The notes under the pieces: generated by a model | What the model saw: only the letters and a program-made list of their open reading frames with translations | Told to the model about the DNA's origin: nothing | The model's database searches: none | Translations under genes and position numbers: made by a program | DNA from: Symbiodinium natans | Taxonomy: Eukaryota > Sar > Dinophyceae > Suessiales > Symbiodiniaceae | DNA: 64,000 nt | Direction: 5' to 3' | NCBI GenBank assembly: GCA_905221605.1 | Contig: CAJNDS010002550.1 | Coordinates: 189,501-253,500, forward strand | Shown here: positions 20,471-31,047 of the stretch, one piece after another | How positions within the stretch are numbered: position 1 is the stretch's first letter | How the letters are laid out: the number at the start of each line of letters is the position of its first letter

Positions 20471-20575
20471 CTTGGGATGTTCGGGATGTATACTAACAGT
20501 CCTGAATGGGGATTACAGTACCCCCGATTGCAATCCCTATTAAGGACTGCTAGTAGAAGGGGGGAACATCCCGAG
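20471..20575. mobile_element. MITE family B copy
   Basis: Left CTTGGGATGTTCGGGATG, right GGGGGAACATCCCGAG. The right TIR ends in AG, the left contains GGGAT|GTTC. Confidence 0.8.
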
Positions 20576-20802
20576 CTAGGTCTTTGAATGTCCGTGGTGG
20601 GGGAATTGGAGGGCTTGGGAGGGTTTAGGGATTGTGGTTTTATAGGCTGTAGCTCTAAAATTTGAGTTTGCAGGGTCATAGGGTGGAAACCCCCTACACG
20701 CTCGCCCCCGCCTTGTGAAACCCAAACAGTTTAGCCCAGCCATAAAGACACCCTAAACCCTCAACCCTAAACCCTAAACCGAAACCCTAAACCCTAAACC
20801 AG

Positions 20803-20866
20803 ATGCCCGGCAAGGATGGCCGGGCTTCCTTTCTTCTATGTGCCTTTCGTCGGATTCTACCTTCGA
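20803..20866 (+). CDS. candidate exon
   Basis: Follows a C-rich array and AACCAG, starting with ATG: MPGKDGRASFLLCAFRRILP. It meets family H-like text (CCCCTAAGGTTGCACC) at 20867. Confidence 0.38.
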
Positions 20867-21060
20867 CCCCTAAGGTTGCACCCCTTGGGTTTCGGGACCC
20901 TCTTTGAAGATCCTCTGAGGCAATTTCTTACTGGCTCAAAACCCAACTTTTCAACTTTTGGGCTTCTTATAAGGTAGTTTGTTCTGAAAGTTTGAACTTT
21001 TATTTCCTTGGGTTTTGGGCCAGTAAGATTTAGGGGCCATCTTAGGCGTCCTTAGGGTCC
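20867..21060. mobile_element. nested MITE remnants (family H-like plus TTACTGGC palindrome)
   Basis: CCCCTAAGGTTGCACC at left; inside, TTACTGGCTCAAAACCCAAC pairs with GGGTTTTGGGCCAGTAAG. 21061-21510 carries a family G-like remnant near 21150-21230 and no gene I can support. Confidence 0.5.
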
Positions 21061-21514
21061 GAGTATGACTTCCCGAAGTCTTACAAGAGCCTTTTGCAAC
21101 TCATCCCCTCATAGTTCCTATAGGGTTTATGCAGAGTTTCCTGCAGTATGGGGTTTCGAAATGTAGGATCCCGTTTATAGTAACGACCCCATAAGGTACC
21201 CCTAATATCGTAAACCCCCCCATACCCCTGTAGAAGAACATTACAACCCACTCGAAGCAAGCAGTCTCCTATATCAGGTGCTCACCCATGCTTGCCGAAG
21301 AGGCTTTGGATGGTGCGTGGTACATGATAGGGTTGGTAGAGTACTCGGTATAGACCCTAAACTCTAAACCTTAGAGGGATTCTAGGGGGTCCTAGAGGCA
21401 AGTTCATTGGGCTCTGGTGTTAGATCTCTACTAAACCGGAGACCCCAAACCTCTCATCACCAGGAGAGGACGCGCGGTTTTGCGGTGCAACTTATCCTCG
21501 AAGGTCGAGGCAAC

Positions 21515-21770
21515 GGGACTCGCTAAACCCTAAACCCTAAACCCTAAACCCTAAACCCTAAACCCTAAACCCTAAACCCTAAACCCTAAACCCTAAACCC
21601 TAAACTGGCAAGCTTGAGCCGAAAGTACACGAGAAGGGGGGTAGGCCTTCAGGGCTGCTTGGTGACTGTGATAGAAACCCCTGAGCCCTAAACCCTAATC
21701 CCTAATCCCCAAGCCCTAAACCCTAAACCCTAAACCCTATACCCTAAACCCTAAACCCTAAACCCTAAGT
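21515..21770. repeat. CCCTAAA arrays
   Basis: 21515-21606 and 21690-21770, with a short open island between (21606-21690, frame LASLSRKYTRRGVGLQGCLV; weak exon candidate). Confidence 0.95.
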
Positions 21771-21825
21771 CAAGCTTTCCTGCCATTCAGTGAGCTTCGG
21801 TCGATCTAGACGTGGCTTTCTGCAG

Positions 21826-21866
21826 GTGTCAAGGCCTACTTCGAGCCCAAGTATCCCTTCCTCAAG
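21826..21866 (+). CDS. candidate short exon, canonical splice sites
   Basis: TTTCTGCAG before, CTCAAG|GTGGGG after; reads VKAYFEPKYPFLK. Small but with excellent boundaries and protein-like content. Confidence 0.55.
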
Positions 21867-22249
21867 GTGGGGGGGAGCTTCTTTCTAAGGGTAGTTATGT
21901 GGGCCCCTTCATGCGGTTTAGGGTTTGGGGTTTGGGGTTTAGGGTTTCGGGTTTAGGAGAGTTACACGGCCCCTGAACACGATCCCTTACCTCCTTGAAA
22001 GGGCTCTGAAGCATGGGCCCTTGGGTTGTTTTCAGAGACCATACTAATCAAATACCCTAAGATTCTTGGAAGGACAGCCCAGGATGGATTTCAGGGGTTT
22101 GGGTTGAGGGAATCCTCCCAAGGCTCCGTTTAGGATTTAGGGTTGAGGGTTGCTCCGGCTAGGATTTAGGGGGTTTGGTTCTGGAGGCTGGTTTGGTTGT
22201 AGCGTGGAGGGTGGAAGATGTGGTATACTACTATTTGCTTAAGAGCCCC

Positions 22250-22390
22250 AGCACAATGAAGGATGATAATCCCTATATATATATATATATACATACATAC
22301 ATACTCCCTTGGAAAGGAAGCTTTTTTTTGGGGGGTGGGGGGTGGGGGGTGGGGGGTGGGGGGTGGGGGGCGGGGGATGGGCGGTGGGGT
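22250..22390. repeat. TA/ACAT microsatellite then G-rich run
   Basis: A TATATA and ACAT run, then GGGGGGT units, next to a family E half-element at 22226 (CTACTATTTGCTTAAGAGCC). Confidence 0.85.
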
Positions 22391-22439
22391 GTCAGGAATC
22401 CTTGACCATCCCAGAACCTAAAGCTCTAAACCCTGAATC

Positions 22440-22575
22440 CTAAACCCTGTATCAACCATAAACCCTGATCCCTCAACCCTAAACCCTAAACCCTAAACCC
22501 TAAACCCTAAACCCTAAACCCTAAACCCTAAACCCTAAACCCTAAACCCTAAACCCTAAACCTAAACCCTAAACC
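22440..22575. repeat. CCCTAAA array
   Basis: Sixteen or so regular units after some CCTGAT-type variants. The island behind it (22576-22655) is open in two frames (for example GSFRCHSCGRGRRGAQL then TAA) and cannot be settled. Confidence 0.95.
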
Positions 22576-22679
22576 CCGCCAATTCGACTGGCGACTTGAC
22601 CGGTTCTTTTAGATGCCACTCGTGCGGCCGGGGTCGAAGAGGGGCGCAGCTGTAAAGTAAGGAACCTAGGGTTTCCTTA

Positions 22680-22795
22680 CTGTGTATGTATGTATATGTA
22701 TGTATGCATATATTTATATGTATATATATATATACATGTCTATGTCCATTTACATACATATATATATGTACACATATTACATGTATTTATCATCT
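22680..22795. repeat. TATG/TA microsatellite
   Basis: TATG, TATA and ACAT runs. Open frames here are Tyr/Met/Ile repeats and not genes. Confidence 0.9.
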
Positions 22796-22974
22796 GTTAG
22801 GATTTGTTTATGTAAGTTTGTCCCCCCCCCCCTCCCAGGGTACTGCAACCTCTGCCCCTTTTACCATCTCCCCCACGAGGATGGGCCAAAATCCCCACAG
22901 AAAGTCAGCCCAGTACAGGGGATTAGGGTTTAGGGTTTAGGGTTAGGGTTTAAACAGGGTTTAGGGGATTCTGG

Positions 22975-23078
22975 TTGGGATGTTCCCCCCCTTATACTGT
23001 CAATCCTTAATAGGGATTCTAATCGGGGTTACTACAATCCCCATTACGGACTGCTAGCATAGCGGGGAACATCCTCAG
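22975..23078. mobile_element. MITE family B copy
   Basis: TTGGGATGTTCCCCCCCTTA at left, GGGGAACATCCTCAG at right; ends in CAG. Confidence 0.8.
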
Positions 23079-23401
23079 ATTCTAGGGTGTAACGACCCAT
23101 CCTGGGAAGGCGCGAAGCCTTATCATCTTCAAGGGACTACTTAAGGAGGGGCCCTTATAAAGGGACCTTAGGGGTTATTTGGGGGTTGTTTAGGTGCTAC
23201 TTAGGCATAATAGGGACTAAAGAAGGTATGTATAGGGGTTATATAGGGGACTAAGATTAAGGGTCCCCCCTAGGGGTCCCTCAACCCTAAACCCTAAACG
23301 TAAACCCTAAACCCTAAACCTTGAACCCTAAACCCTATAAACCCTAAACCCTAAACCCTAAACCCCCTTAATCATCGCTGCTGCTTGGGACGTGATCGCA
23401 G

Positions 23402-23477
23402 GTCCGGCTTGGTGTGGGCGCGAAAGTCAAGGACCTGACCGAGTACGTCACGCGAGATCCCGACATCCTGGTGCCGG
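23402..23477 (+). CDS. candidate internal exon
   Basis: GTGATCGCAG before. The frame reads VRLGVGAKVKDLTEYVTRDP then DILVPG; the island ends CCGG|GGTTTGGGG. Helical, charged, protein-like. Confidence 0.55.
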
Positions 23478-23619
23478 GGTTTGGGGCTGTAGGGCGTCGG
23501 ATTTGGGGTTTCGAGTGGGTTTAGGGTTTGTGGTTAAGGGTTAGTTTAGGGTGGCCTTCTACCCTCAAGCCCTACAGCTTCGTAAGCTCCAAGCCCCGCA
23601 CTCGAAACCCTCAAAATTC

Positions 23620-24235
23620 TCGGATTCTGGTCATAGGGTCCGATAAGACCAGAGAGTCTTGCATTCATAGGGTCCAGCTGGTGGTAGTTTGTGTTTTGTA
23701 AGGAGATTGAAGGAGGTTGGTACAAAGGGCGTGCGCATCATAGTTATAGAAGGACATATTATTGAGGCGCGGTCAAAATCACCGCTTCCTTATTTTAGTA
23801 GAGGGGGTAGTTGTTGCAGCAAAACGCCGAGGATCGATAGGGGATGCGCTAAAATGATAGGGTTATTTGATACGATAGGATACAACTCCGGTAGGTGAAA
23901 ACATGGAAAACGATAGGGCGCGCGCAAATGCAAAACCAAACAAGGCTTAAACAAGTAATTTTGACGCCGACTCATATGAGATTATAAGGGGCTATTCAGT
24001 CGGAACTTGGAGCTTTGCTTGCATGACTGTGCATGATTGTGATTGTATCATATATAGCCCCCCGCCACTATAAATAGCATACCAGGAGATGAAGGGTACC
24101 GACTTGCCTATTTCCCGATGAAGAACTTGTACGCAAACCCTATGCCCATGAATTATACGCCTTGAAAGCATTTAAATAAAACAAAAGTTAGAGAAAAACA
24201 CAAACGAGGCTTCAAGAATCCTTCGCAGATCTAAG
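23620..24235. other. array-free, AT-richer stretch without a clear gene
   Basis: About 600 bp without telomere units or a recognisable MITE. A 69-codon frame at 23689-23898 (from TTG, includes GVRIIVIEGHIIEARSKS) has no boundary signals, and I do not call it. TATAAATAGC at 24069 is TATA-like. Confidence 0.4.
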
Positions 24236-24340
24236 GGTAGTTTCATGCGCCGGCCCTTACCTCCCTGATGTATGGGCCCTTAATTTGCATAGGGTCCCCG
24301 TGTAAGGACCCATACTCAGGGACCATGTAACCACCAGAAG
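24232..24340. mobile_element. MITE family J copy with GT and AG tips
   Basis: Left ATCTAAGG|GTAGTTTCATG, right CATGTAACCACCAG. Confidence 0.7.
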
Positions 24341-24483
24341 AGCAGAATCACATACCTGAAAGGATCCTGCTGAGCCTCTACCATAACTTTACAGGGAGCA
24401 GTGTTTTTTTATTGGCAGATGCGAGGATATGTAAGCATATTAATCAACAAATATAATGGTTACAAGGGGATAGTACTGGCTAA

Positions 24484-24575
24484 GCCCTAAACCCTAAACC
24501 CTAAACCCTAAACCCTAAACCCTAAACCCTAAACCCTAAACCCTAAACCCTAAACCCTAAACCCTAAACCCTAAG
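24484..24575. repeat. CCCTAAA array
   Basis: Thirteen perfect units ending in GCGCTTTCAG, an acceptor for the next exon. Confidence 0.98.
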
Positions 24576-24584
24576 CGCTTTCAG

Positions 24585-24653
24585 GTGCATGTCAGCAAGG
24601 CTGGTGACCTCGTGGTGGTGCACGGTCCAAACAAGGTTCCCTGCAATATTTGA
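24585..24653 (+). CDS. candidate terminal exon
   Basis: GCGCTTTCAG before; the frame VHVSKAGDLVVVHGPNKVPC continues NI and TGA at 24651-24653, with the G-rich array starting 2 bases later. Beta-strand-like Val-rich core. Could follow the 23402 exon in the same gene. Confidence 0.55.
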   Translation: MHVSKAGDLVVVHGPNKVPCNI

Positions 24654-24655
24654 GC

Positions 24656-24735
24656 GTTTAGGGTTTAGGGTTTAGGGTTTAGGGTTTAGGGTTTAGGGTT
24701 TAGGGTTTCTGGTTTAGGGTTTAGGGTTTCGGGAA
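24656..24735. repeat. TTTAGGG array
   Basis: Regular units directly after the stop codon of the preceding island. 24736-24940 is diverged C-rich repeat with no gene seen. Confidence 0.95.
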
Positions 24736-25217
24736 CCTTATAACTATAAACCGTCTTTTCGCCCTGAAAACCCTGTAAACCCGAAAAGCCCTACACACCC
24801 TGGAAGCCCTATAAACTCCAAAAGCCCTTAAACCCTGCAAGCGCAACAAACCCCAAAAATGCGCCATAAAGCCTGCGAGCCCCATAATCCCTACAAGCAA
24901 CAAACCCCGCCAGTTAGGTCCGGCAGGGTTGAATTCAATTTAAGGGGTATCATGAGGGACCCCAGAAAGGGGCCCTTAATCTTATTCCCCTAACAAAAAA
25001 CTCTGTATATACCATATATTGTCCCCTTACATAAATTGTAAGGTCCCTTGCAAAGGTCCCTCCTTTAGTCCCTTTTGACATGTGCGCTTCTGCGGGCCTT
25101 CAGTTGCAAGCAATACCTTCGCCTCACAAGTGTCTGGGTTCTGGTTAAGAGTGTTAAAGGTTTAGGGTTTAGGGTTTATTTGCGCTTTAGGGTTGAGGGT
25201 GTATGATAAGTTACAAT

Positions 25218-25325
25218 TACTCGGCTCTTTGCTTAAGAAGCCAAGAAAATGAAAAAACAGCTTTCGTTATAAGAACAGTATGAGGATATTTATCTTCCAT
25301 TGTTTAGGTGTTCTTAAGTTAACAG
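25218..25325. mobile_element. MITE family E copy
   Basis: CGGCTCTTTGCTTAAGAAG at left, GTTCTTAAGTTAACAG at right. Followed by GT and ATTT microsatellites to 25400. Confidence 0.6.
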
Positions 25326-25496
25326 TGTGTGTGTGTGTGTGCATGCATATACATATATATTTATATTTATTTATTTATTTATTTATTTCTTTCTCTCTCT
25401 CTGTCTCCCTAAACCCTAAGCCCCAAGCCCTAAAACCCAAACCCCGCAACATGTAGTACAGTCCGCACTACAGTCCGCCTACGTATTACGGTAGCT

Positions 25497-25610
25497 GAAT
25501 TCATCGGATCTGCACGAGCTCGAGAGTTGCTCTGGGAAGGGATGGTTTGCCCTCCAAGCCACTTTAAGGCTTACTGTTGCCCTTGGTGGTTCAGGGTTTA
25601 AGGTTTAGGG
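25497..25610 (+). CDS. weak coding-like island
   Basis: Open frame with SDLHELESCSGKGWFALQAT; no clear acceptor; G-rich units follow. Confidence 0.28.
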
Positions 25611-25611
25611 C

Positions 25612-25755
25612 TCAGGGTTTAGGGTTTAGGGTTTAGGGTTCAGGGCTCAGGGCGTAGGGCTTAGGGCTTAGGGCTTAGGGCCCAGGGCTTGGGGCTTAGG
25701 GCTTAGGGCTTATAGGGCTCAGGGCTTGGGCTTAGGGCTTAGGGCTTCGGGCTTA
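25612..25755. repeat. G-rich array, CTTAGGG-rich
   Basis: Many CTTAGGG and CTCAGGG units, a homogenised variant. Confidence 0.9.
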
Positions 25756-25795
25756 CACCCTTGGCTGACCTTGCCCTAAAAAAAGCCGCTGGCAG

Positions 25796-25866
25796 GAGCG
25801 AGTGGGAACCTTGGCATTTCGCCTGTACAAGAAGCTGACGCCAATCCTGATGCCCTACACCGGCAA
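25796..25866 (+). CDS. candidate internal exon
   Basis: GCTGGCAG before; the frame reads ERVGTLAFRLYKKLTPILMP then YTGK. A family G element starts a few bases later (about 25873), and the frame continues into it by chance. Confidence 0.52.
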
Positions 25867-25872
25867 AGGCAG

Positions 25873-25990
25873 GTTTTGGTGCTTTCCGAAAATTCGGGGT
25901 CCTTATTCGGGGGCCCTTACCATAAGGGAATCCTACCATCCTGCTATTTGGGGCTCTGTTTTAGGGGTCCCCCATATTCGTAAACCCTCT
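25873..25990. mobile_element. MITE family G copy
   Basis: CCGAAAATTCGGGGTCC ... TATTCGTAAACCC; other copies at 36427 and 63147, reversed at 17808. Confidence 0.7.
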
Positions 25991-26169
25991 TTTGGCAAAC
26001 CCGAGAACCCAAAACCTTGTAACTGCAGCGCATTTCGCCTCATGCGTGCCGCAACAAATTAAATATGCCAAAAGCACAGTCAAGCAGGACACCACCCTCA
26101 GTTCCACCAGAGGCTACTGTAGCTAGTCTGAGGGCGGAAACGAAAATAGCATCAGCCAAGGACCTCTCG

Positions 26170-26520
26170 GTCCCTAACCCCTCCCTTCCACATGTATATG
26201 TAAACCCAAAATAAGGTCAATTTTGGGTGTCGAGCCCAAAGTTTGGGGTACCAATTCTAGTGCCCAGCCCAAAATGAGGTGGATTTTGGGTGCCGGCCCT
26301 GATGTGGGGTACCAACCCTAATTCTCCAGCCCAAAATGTAATCATTTTTTTGGTACCAGCCTTAATGACCAGCCCAAAATAAGGTCAGTTTTGGGTGCCG
26401 GCCACCCAAAACAAAAAAAGGGGTCCATTTTGGGGTGCCGGCCCCCAAAATGGGGCACCAACCCGAGTGCCCAAAACAAGGTCAATTTTGGGCACCAGCC
26501 CTGATTTGGGTCTCAATGGT
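26170..26520. repeat. diverged tandem repeat, unit about 60-65 bp
   Basis: Repeated GCCCAAAAT(A/G)AGGTCA and TTTTGGGTGCCGGCC motifs with GGGGTACCAA. Five or so diverged units. Confidence 0.8.
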
Positions 26521-26631
26521 TGGCATCAGAAGCTGTTTTGCTTTTGAGGCCCGCTGCGCCTTGTGCTTTGCCGAGTGTTTGGGCGCTAGGGTATGGAGCC
26601 CGGGGTTCATGGATTGAGTGAACTTTACATA

Positions 26632-26723
26632 CTCTTAATGATATAGGATTCTGTGGGCGGGATGGTATTTCTCCAAAGCTTGATAATGGCTTGACAAGAG
26701 AAAGCTAGAACGTGAGGTGCTGA
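26632..26723. repeat. 90-bp segment shared with 43233-43322
   Basis: Both copies read CTTAATG..., GGATTCT(G/T)TGGGCGGG, GGTATTT, then CTTGAC..., GAGGTGCTGA/GAGATGCTGA, and run directly into a CCCTAAA array; both follow a tandem repeat. Confidence 0.8.
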
Positions 26724-26726
26724 AGC

Positions 26727-26805
26727 CTAAACCCTAAACCCTAAACCCTAAACCCTAAACCCTAAACCCTAAACCCTAAACCCTAAACCCTAAACCCTAA
26801 ACCCT
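26727..26805. repeat. CCCTAAA array
   Basis: Eleven units. Confidence 0.98.
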
Positions 26806-26836
26806 TGCGAAGGGCCTCGGCTCCGCACATGGCCAG

Positions 26837-26889
26837 GTGCACACTTCGCCTTCCACGCCGTGAAGCGAAAGCCGATGCGCAAGAAGTAG
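26837..26889 (+). CDS. candidate terminal exon, basic tail
   Basis: ATGGCCAG before; the frame AHFAFHAVKRKPMRKK then TAG at 26887-26889. A strongly basic C-terminus, as in ribosomal or RNA-binding proteins, but too short to assign. Confidence 0.5.
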
Positions 26890-27625
26890 CTGAGCACTTC
26901 CACAGAGTTTAGGGTTTAGGGTTTTGGGTTTTGGGTTTAGGGTTTAGGGTTTAGGGTGTTTGCGTAGGGCTTACATAGGCCCTGTAGGGCCTAGGGTTTA
27001 GGATTTCAGGTTTCGGGTTGAAAGTTATTGTGTACGGAGGCTTCATAGAGGATGATTTTCGAAGGGCTTCTCGACCTGTTTAGGGTTCAGGGCTTAGGGT
27101 TTCAGCACGTTTCACCTAGTAGATTCTCTGGTGGATGCAGACGCCGTCAGAGGCGTTCGTGCAGATTGTCACAAAACAGTAAAGTCCCAAACCCTAAACC
27201 CTGAAGTCCGAGCTTCGGTCTTGTGAGTAAGCCCACATCCGAAGGATAGACCTTGTTTCCAAGAGTGTCCTTAATCTAGGAGTTGAGGTCGCCCTCAATT
27301 CCCTGAACCTGCAGAAGAAAACCGGAAGCTCGTGAAATTCAAAAATTGTAGGGAGGGAGAGGAGTTGGGGCAGCCGCAAGTCCCTAAACCCGAAACCCCT
27401 AAACCACCAAACCCTAAATCTTAAAACCCTAAACCCTCGTGAGTGTAGGTAGAGAGTGAGTGAGGAACGCTGGCCCGACTTCATAAGGGTTGAGCGTTTA
27501 GGGGTTTATAGGGGCTGAGGGTTGAGGTCTGGGGGTTTGTGAACAAGTACGTACAGCTCTGGTGACCCTAAACCCTAAACCCTAAACCCTAAACCCTAAA
27601 CCCTAAACCCCGGATCCCCTTGTAG

Positions 27626-27740
27626 GTACCTTGGCCCACCCAAAACAAGCATGAAGGGGAGCCCAACCCAAGCCAGCCGTTCGAAGCAGCCCAGGGCATC
27701 CCCCGAAGATGCGGACCTAAACTTTCAGCCATTAAATTAG
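27626..27740 (+). CDS. candidate terminal exon
   Basis: After CTTGTAG the frame reads YLGPPKTSMKGSPTQASRSK, then ASPEDADLNFQPLN, and TAG at 27738-27740, formed by the first TTAGGG of the G-rich array. Ser/Pro-rich, likely disordered. The stop may be an artefact if CAG|CCATTA is an internal boundary. Confidence 0.45.
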
Positions 27741-27744
27741 GGTT

Positions 27745-27840
27745 TAGGGATTGGGGTTTAGGGTTTAGGGTTTAGGGTTTAGGGTTTAGGGTTTAGGGTT
27801 TAGGGTTTAGGGTTTAGGGTTTAGGGTTTAGGGTTTAGGG
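27745..27840. repeat. TTTAGGG array
   Basis: Twelve regular units, followed by a family L element (27841-27920). Confidence 0.98.
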
Positions 27841-27920
27841 TAGTAGAGAAACCTTTAAAATTTGGGTATTCTAGTCCCAATAAAATCCTTCAATTCCCCC
27901 AGGTTCCTGGACAACTAAGT
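27841..27920. mobile_element. MITE family L copy
   Basis: Matches 44228-44333: AACCTTT, ATAAAATCC, CCTGGACAACTAAGT. Two copies in the window. Confidence 0.65.
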
Positions 27921-28334
27921 TAGGCGCAATGCTCGGTGCAAGTGGTTGAAGTCCTGAAGGTTTAGGCTTTTGGGCTTCCAGTGCTCTAGGGCCTTACAAC
28001 CCCAAACCCTAAAAGGCTTCAAGGGTTTAGGGTGCTTAGGGTTTCGGCTTCAAGGCTGGTACTTCTAGTCATTCGGGCATACGGTGGCCGAGGGAGAGAT
28101 TCACCCCAGACTGTGTTGTGGATCCAGGATGAAAATCCTTTAGGGTTTAGGGTTTAGAGTTTAGGGTTTAGGGTTTAGGGTTTAGGGTTTAGGGATGAAA
28201 ATCCTTTCTTGAATGTACTTGGGGGCTCAGGCTCTAAGCTTGTCGAACCACACATCCTGAAAGGCTTAGACCACACAACCCTGAAACCCTGAAGGGCGCC
28301 TAAACCCCTAAACCCTAACCCTGAAACCCCCACT

Positions 28335-28705
28335 CTGGCCCTAAATCCGAAACCCTAAACCCTAAACCCCAATCCCTAAACCCTAAACCCTAAATCCGAA
28401 ACCCTAAACCCCAAACCCTAAACCCTAAACCCCAAACCCTAAACCCTAAACCCGAAACCCATAAAGCACGGATCGAAACCCCCCCCCCCCCCCCAAATGA
28501 TCCCTGCGGCCCATGCTTGGCGGCTCGAAGGCGTCCCTTGTCCCCAGGCCCAGGGTTTGGGGTTTAGGGTTTAGGGCTTAGGGTTTAGGGGTTAGGGTTT
28601 AGGGTTTAGGGTTTAGGGTTTAGGGTTCAGGGTTTAGGGTTCAGGGTTCAGGGTTCAGGGTTCAGGGTTCAGGGTTCAGGGTTCAGGGTTAGGGTTCAGG
28701 GTTCA
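28335..28705. repeat. C-rich array, poly-C, island, G-rich array
   Basis: C-rich at 28335-28465; poly-C 28480-28494; a small open island 28497-28555 (MIPAAHAWRLEGVPCPQAQ, weak); G-rich 28557-28705 with eight consecutive TTCAGGG units. Confidence 0.9.
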
Positions 28706-29025
28706 GGGCTTAGGGATATTGACGGTTATTGAGGCTTCGTGCCAGGACTTTCAGGGCTTTGGCTTTTTGTGTTAGGGAGTTCTAGCTGCTGGCGCTGTTG
28801 TTTTTGTGTTCTGGCGTTTTCGGAGCAGATGTGCTAGCTTGCCGTTGGTCGGAGTTATGTATAATTCTCGAGTTGCCAGGTTTTTTTGAGTTTGCGCCAG
28901 TGGAGGCTTTCGATGGCTGGAGGTTTTTAGGTGTTAGTCTGAAGCCCTAGACCCTAAACCCTAAACCCCAAACCCTAAACCCTAAACCCTAAACCCGAAA
29001 CCCTAAACACTCCAAGAGGGCCAGG

Positions 29026-29095
29026 TTCTTGAACTCTTACCACCAGCATTGCAGCCAGCAGCTGGAACACGGAGCTGGAGACTGCAGCAGAGAGT
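29026..29095 (+). CDS. candidate internal exon
   Basis: GGCCAG before, AGCAGAGA|GTTTAGGG after. Open in two frames: NSYHQHCSQQLEHGAGDCSR or VLELLPPALQPAAGTRSWRL. Boundaries good, frame unresolved. Confidence 0.4.
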
Positions 29096-29222
29096 TTAGG
29101 GTTTGGGGTTTAGGGTTTAGGGTTTGGGGTTTGGGGTTTGGGGTTTGGGGTTTGGGGTTTGGGGTTTGGGGTTTGGGGTTTGGGGTTTGGGGTTTAGGGT
29201 TTGGGGTTTGGGGTTTGGGGTT
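29095..29222. repeat. TTTGGGG-rich array
   Basis: About eleven consecutive TTTGGGG units flanked by TTTAGGG: a homogenised variant. Confidence 0.95.
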
Positions 29223-29519
29223 GAGGGCTTTGCTTCGGCCCCGCATATGTAGGGCGCAGTACCCGGAAAGGAGGTCAGCCATGCAAGAAGTGTTTTGCAA
29301 CCTCAACGCGTGCAAGCTAAGCCCCGCACCCCAAACCCTAAACCCTACAACCCTTACAAACCTTTAACCCCTATACGCCCTACAAACCCTGTAAGCCCTA
29401 CAAACCCTAAACAAATCCTAAACAAGCCCTAAACAAACCCTCCAGTCATATCGTCAGCCTTGACTCAGAAGCCCTCCCCAAGCAACCCCCGCGAGCCCGC
29501 GAGTGTTGCAGGGTCCTAA

Positions 29520-29625
29520 AGGGTTCAGGGTTCAGGGTTCAGGGTTCAGGGTTCAGGGTTCAGGGTTTAGGGTTTAGGGTTTAGGGTCTAGGGTTTAGGG
29601 TTTAGGGTTTAGGGTTTAGGGTTCC
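29520..29625. repeat. TTCAGGG then TTTAGGG array
   Basis: Six TTCAGGG units then eight TTTAGGG units. Confidence 0.95.
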
Positions 29626-29629
29626 CCGG

Positions 29630-29868
29630 CCTGTGCTGCCCTGGAAACCCTCCTCGCTGACATCTCCCCGGCCTCGAGGGTGTTCTATCGCCAAGTCTTT
29701 GGATATACCGGGGAGGGAGGGCAGGCGATGCTACTGTCCCCCTTTAACCCGCCCGCGTCCGCAATCTTCGACGATTCGGAAGATATCGTCAGGGAGTGCA
29801 GCAAAACCGGCGTGTTGGCATGCCTTGCAAAGGCCTCAGGGCATTCGTGCAAGACACGCTATACCGAA
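29630..29868 (+). CDS. candidate long exon (about 80 codons)
   Basis: Continuous frame including AALETLLADISPASRVFYRQ, VFGYTGEGGQAMLLSPFNPP and SEDIVRECSKTGVLACLAKA. It lies between a G-rich array on the left and a C-rich one on the right, the reverse of the usual order. No clear acceptor. Length and amino-acid make-up make it one of the best coding candidates. Confidence 0.52.
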
Positions 29869-30085
29869 AACCCTAAACCCGAAACCCTAAACCCTAAACC
29901 CTAAGCCCTAAGCCCTAAACCCTAAACCCTAAACCCTAAACCCTAAACCCTAAACCCTAAACCCTAAACCCTAAACCCTAAACCCTGAACCCTGAACCGT
30001 GAACCCTGAACCCTAAACCCTAAACCCTAAACCCTACACCCTAAACCCTAAACCCTAAACCCTAAACCCTAAACCCTAAACCCTA
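29868..30085. repeat. long CCCTAAA array
   Basis: About 30 units including CCCTAAG, CCCTGAA and CCCTACA. Confidence 0.98.
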
Positions 30086-30093
30086 CCCTTCCA

Positions 30094-30177
30094 CAAGCAA
30101 CCCCCGCGAGTGCACCGGAGCCGCAAGGTGGCTCCATCGGCTGGGCAACGCCGACGCTGGAGCCATGAGGCTCCCAG
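30094..30177 (+). CDS. candidate internal exon
   Basis: The frame includes SNPRECTGAARWLHRLGNAD then AGAMRL, ending at CCCAG|TTTGGGG. Its first 17 bases repeat at 29479-29495. Confidence 0.45.
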
Positions 30178-30850
30178 TTTGGGGTTTAGGGTTTAGGGTT
30201 TGGGGTTTAGGGTTTAGGGTTCTGGGGTGTGGGGTTTGGGGTTTAGGGTTTGGGGTTTGAGGGTTTGAGGGTTTGAGGGTTTGAGGGTTTGAGGGTTTGA
30301 GGGTTTGAGGGTTTGAGGGTTTGAGGTTTTGAGGGTTTGAGGGTTTGAGGGTTTGAGCGTTTGAGGGTTTGAGGGTTTGAGGGTTTGAGGGTTTGAGGGT
30401 TTGAGGGTTTGAGGGTTAGAGGCTAGAGGGTTACAGGATTTTGGGTTTGGGTTAGTGGGTTTTAGGGTTTAGGGTTAGAGGGTTCGAGGGTTAGAAGGTT
30501 AGAGGATTATGGGAGTATAGGGTTAAAGGGTTTCAGGTTTAGGGTTATAGGGTTTAGAGTTAGACGGTCATAGGGTTTTGGGTTTAGGGTTCAGGGTTGT
30601 AGGGTTTAGGGTTAGAGGGTTAGAGGGTTATAGGGTTATGGGGTTTTAAAGTTAGAGGGTTGCAGGGATATGGGGTTATCGGGTTATAGGCTTACAGGGT
30701 TACAGGGTGATGGGGTAACAGGGTTACAGAATGAATGATGGGGTTCAAGAGTCATTGCGCTACAAGGTTATGGGGTTAAAAAGGGTGATAGGGCTATTTT
30801 TTTGGGTTACAGGGCTATAGGGTTAAATACAGGGTAGAAGGGTTACACGC
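30178..30850. repeat. G-rich array: TTTAGGG, then TTTGAGGG 8-mers, then a decaying tail
   Basis: 30245-30415 holds about twenty TTTGAGGG units, almost perfect. From 30420 to 30850 the pattern decays into GGGTTA(T/G)AG-like text. No gene seen. Confidence 0.9.
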
Positions 30851-31047
30851 TTATGGGGTTCTACTGTCATAGCTGGGGTGCTTTAGACTCTGACTCTTGC
30901 CGGGACTGATTCATACGCTCCCACAACCCTGCCGCTCCCAAGGGGTGCCCCCCCCCAAGAGTCCAAGACCTAAAGAGTAGGGAATGCCACTTTAGAGTTA
31001 GGGGTTTAGGGTTTAGGGTTCAGGGTTTAGGGTTTAGTGTTTAGGCC

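Noticed and set aside
29029-29367. 112-codon and 92-codon frames across the TTTGGGG array
   Set aside because: TTTGGGG has no stop in any frame, so the array is read through; only the island at 29026-29095 is kept.
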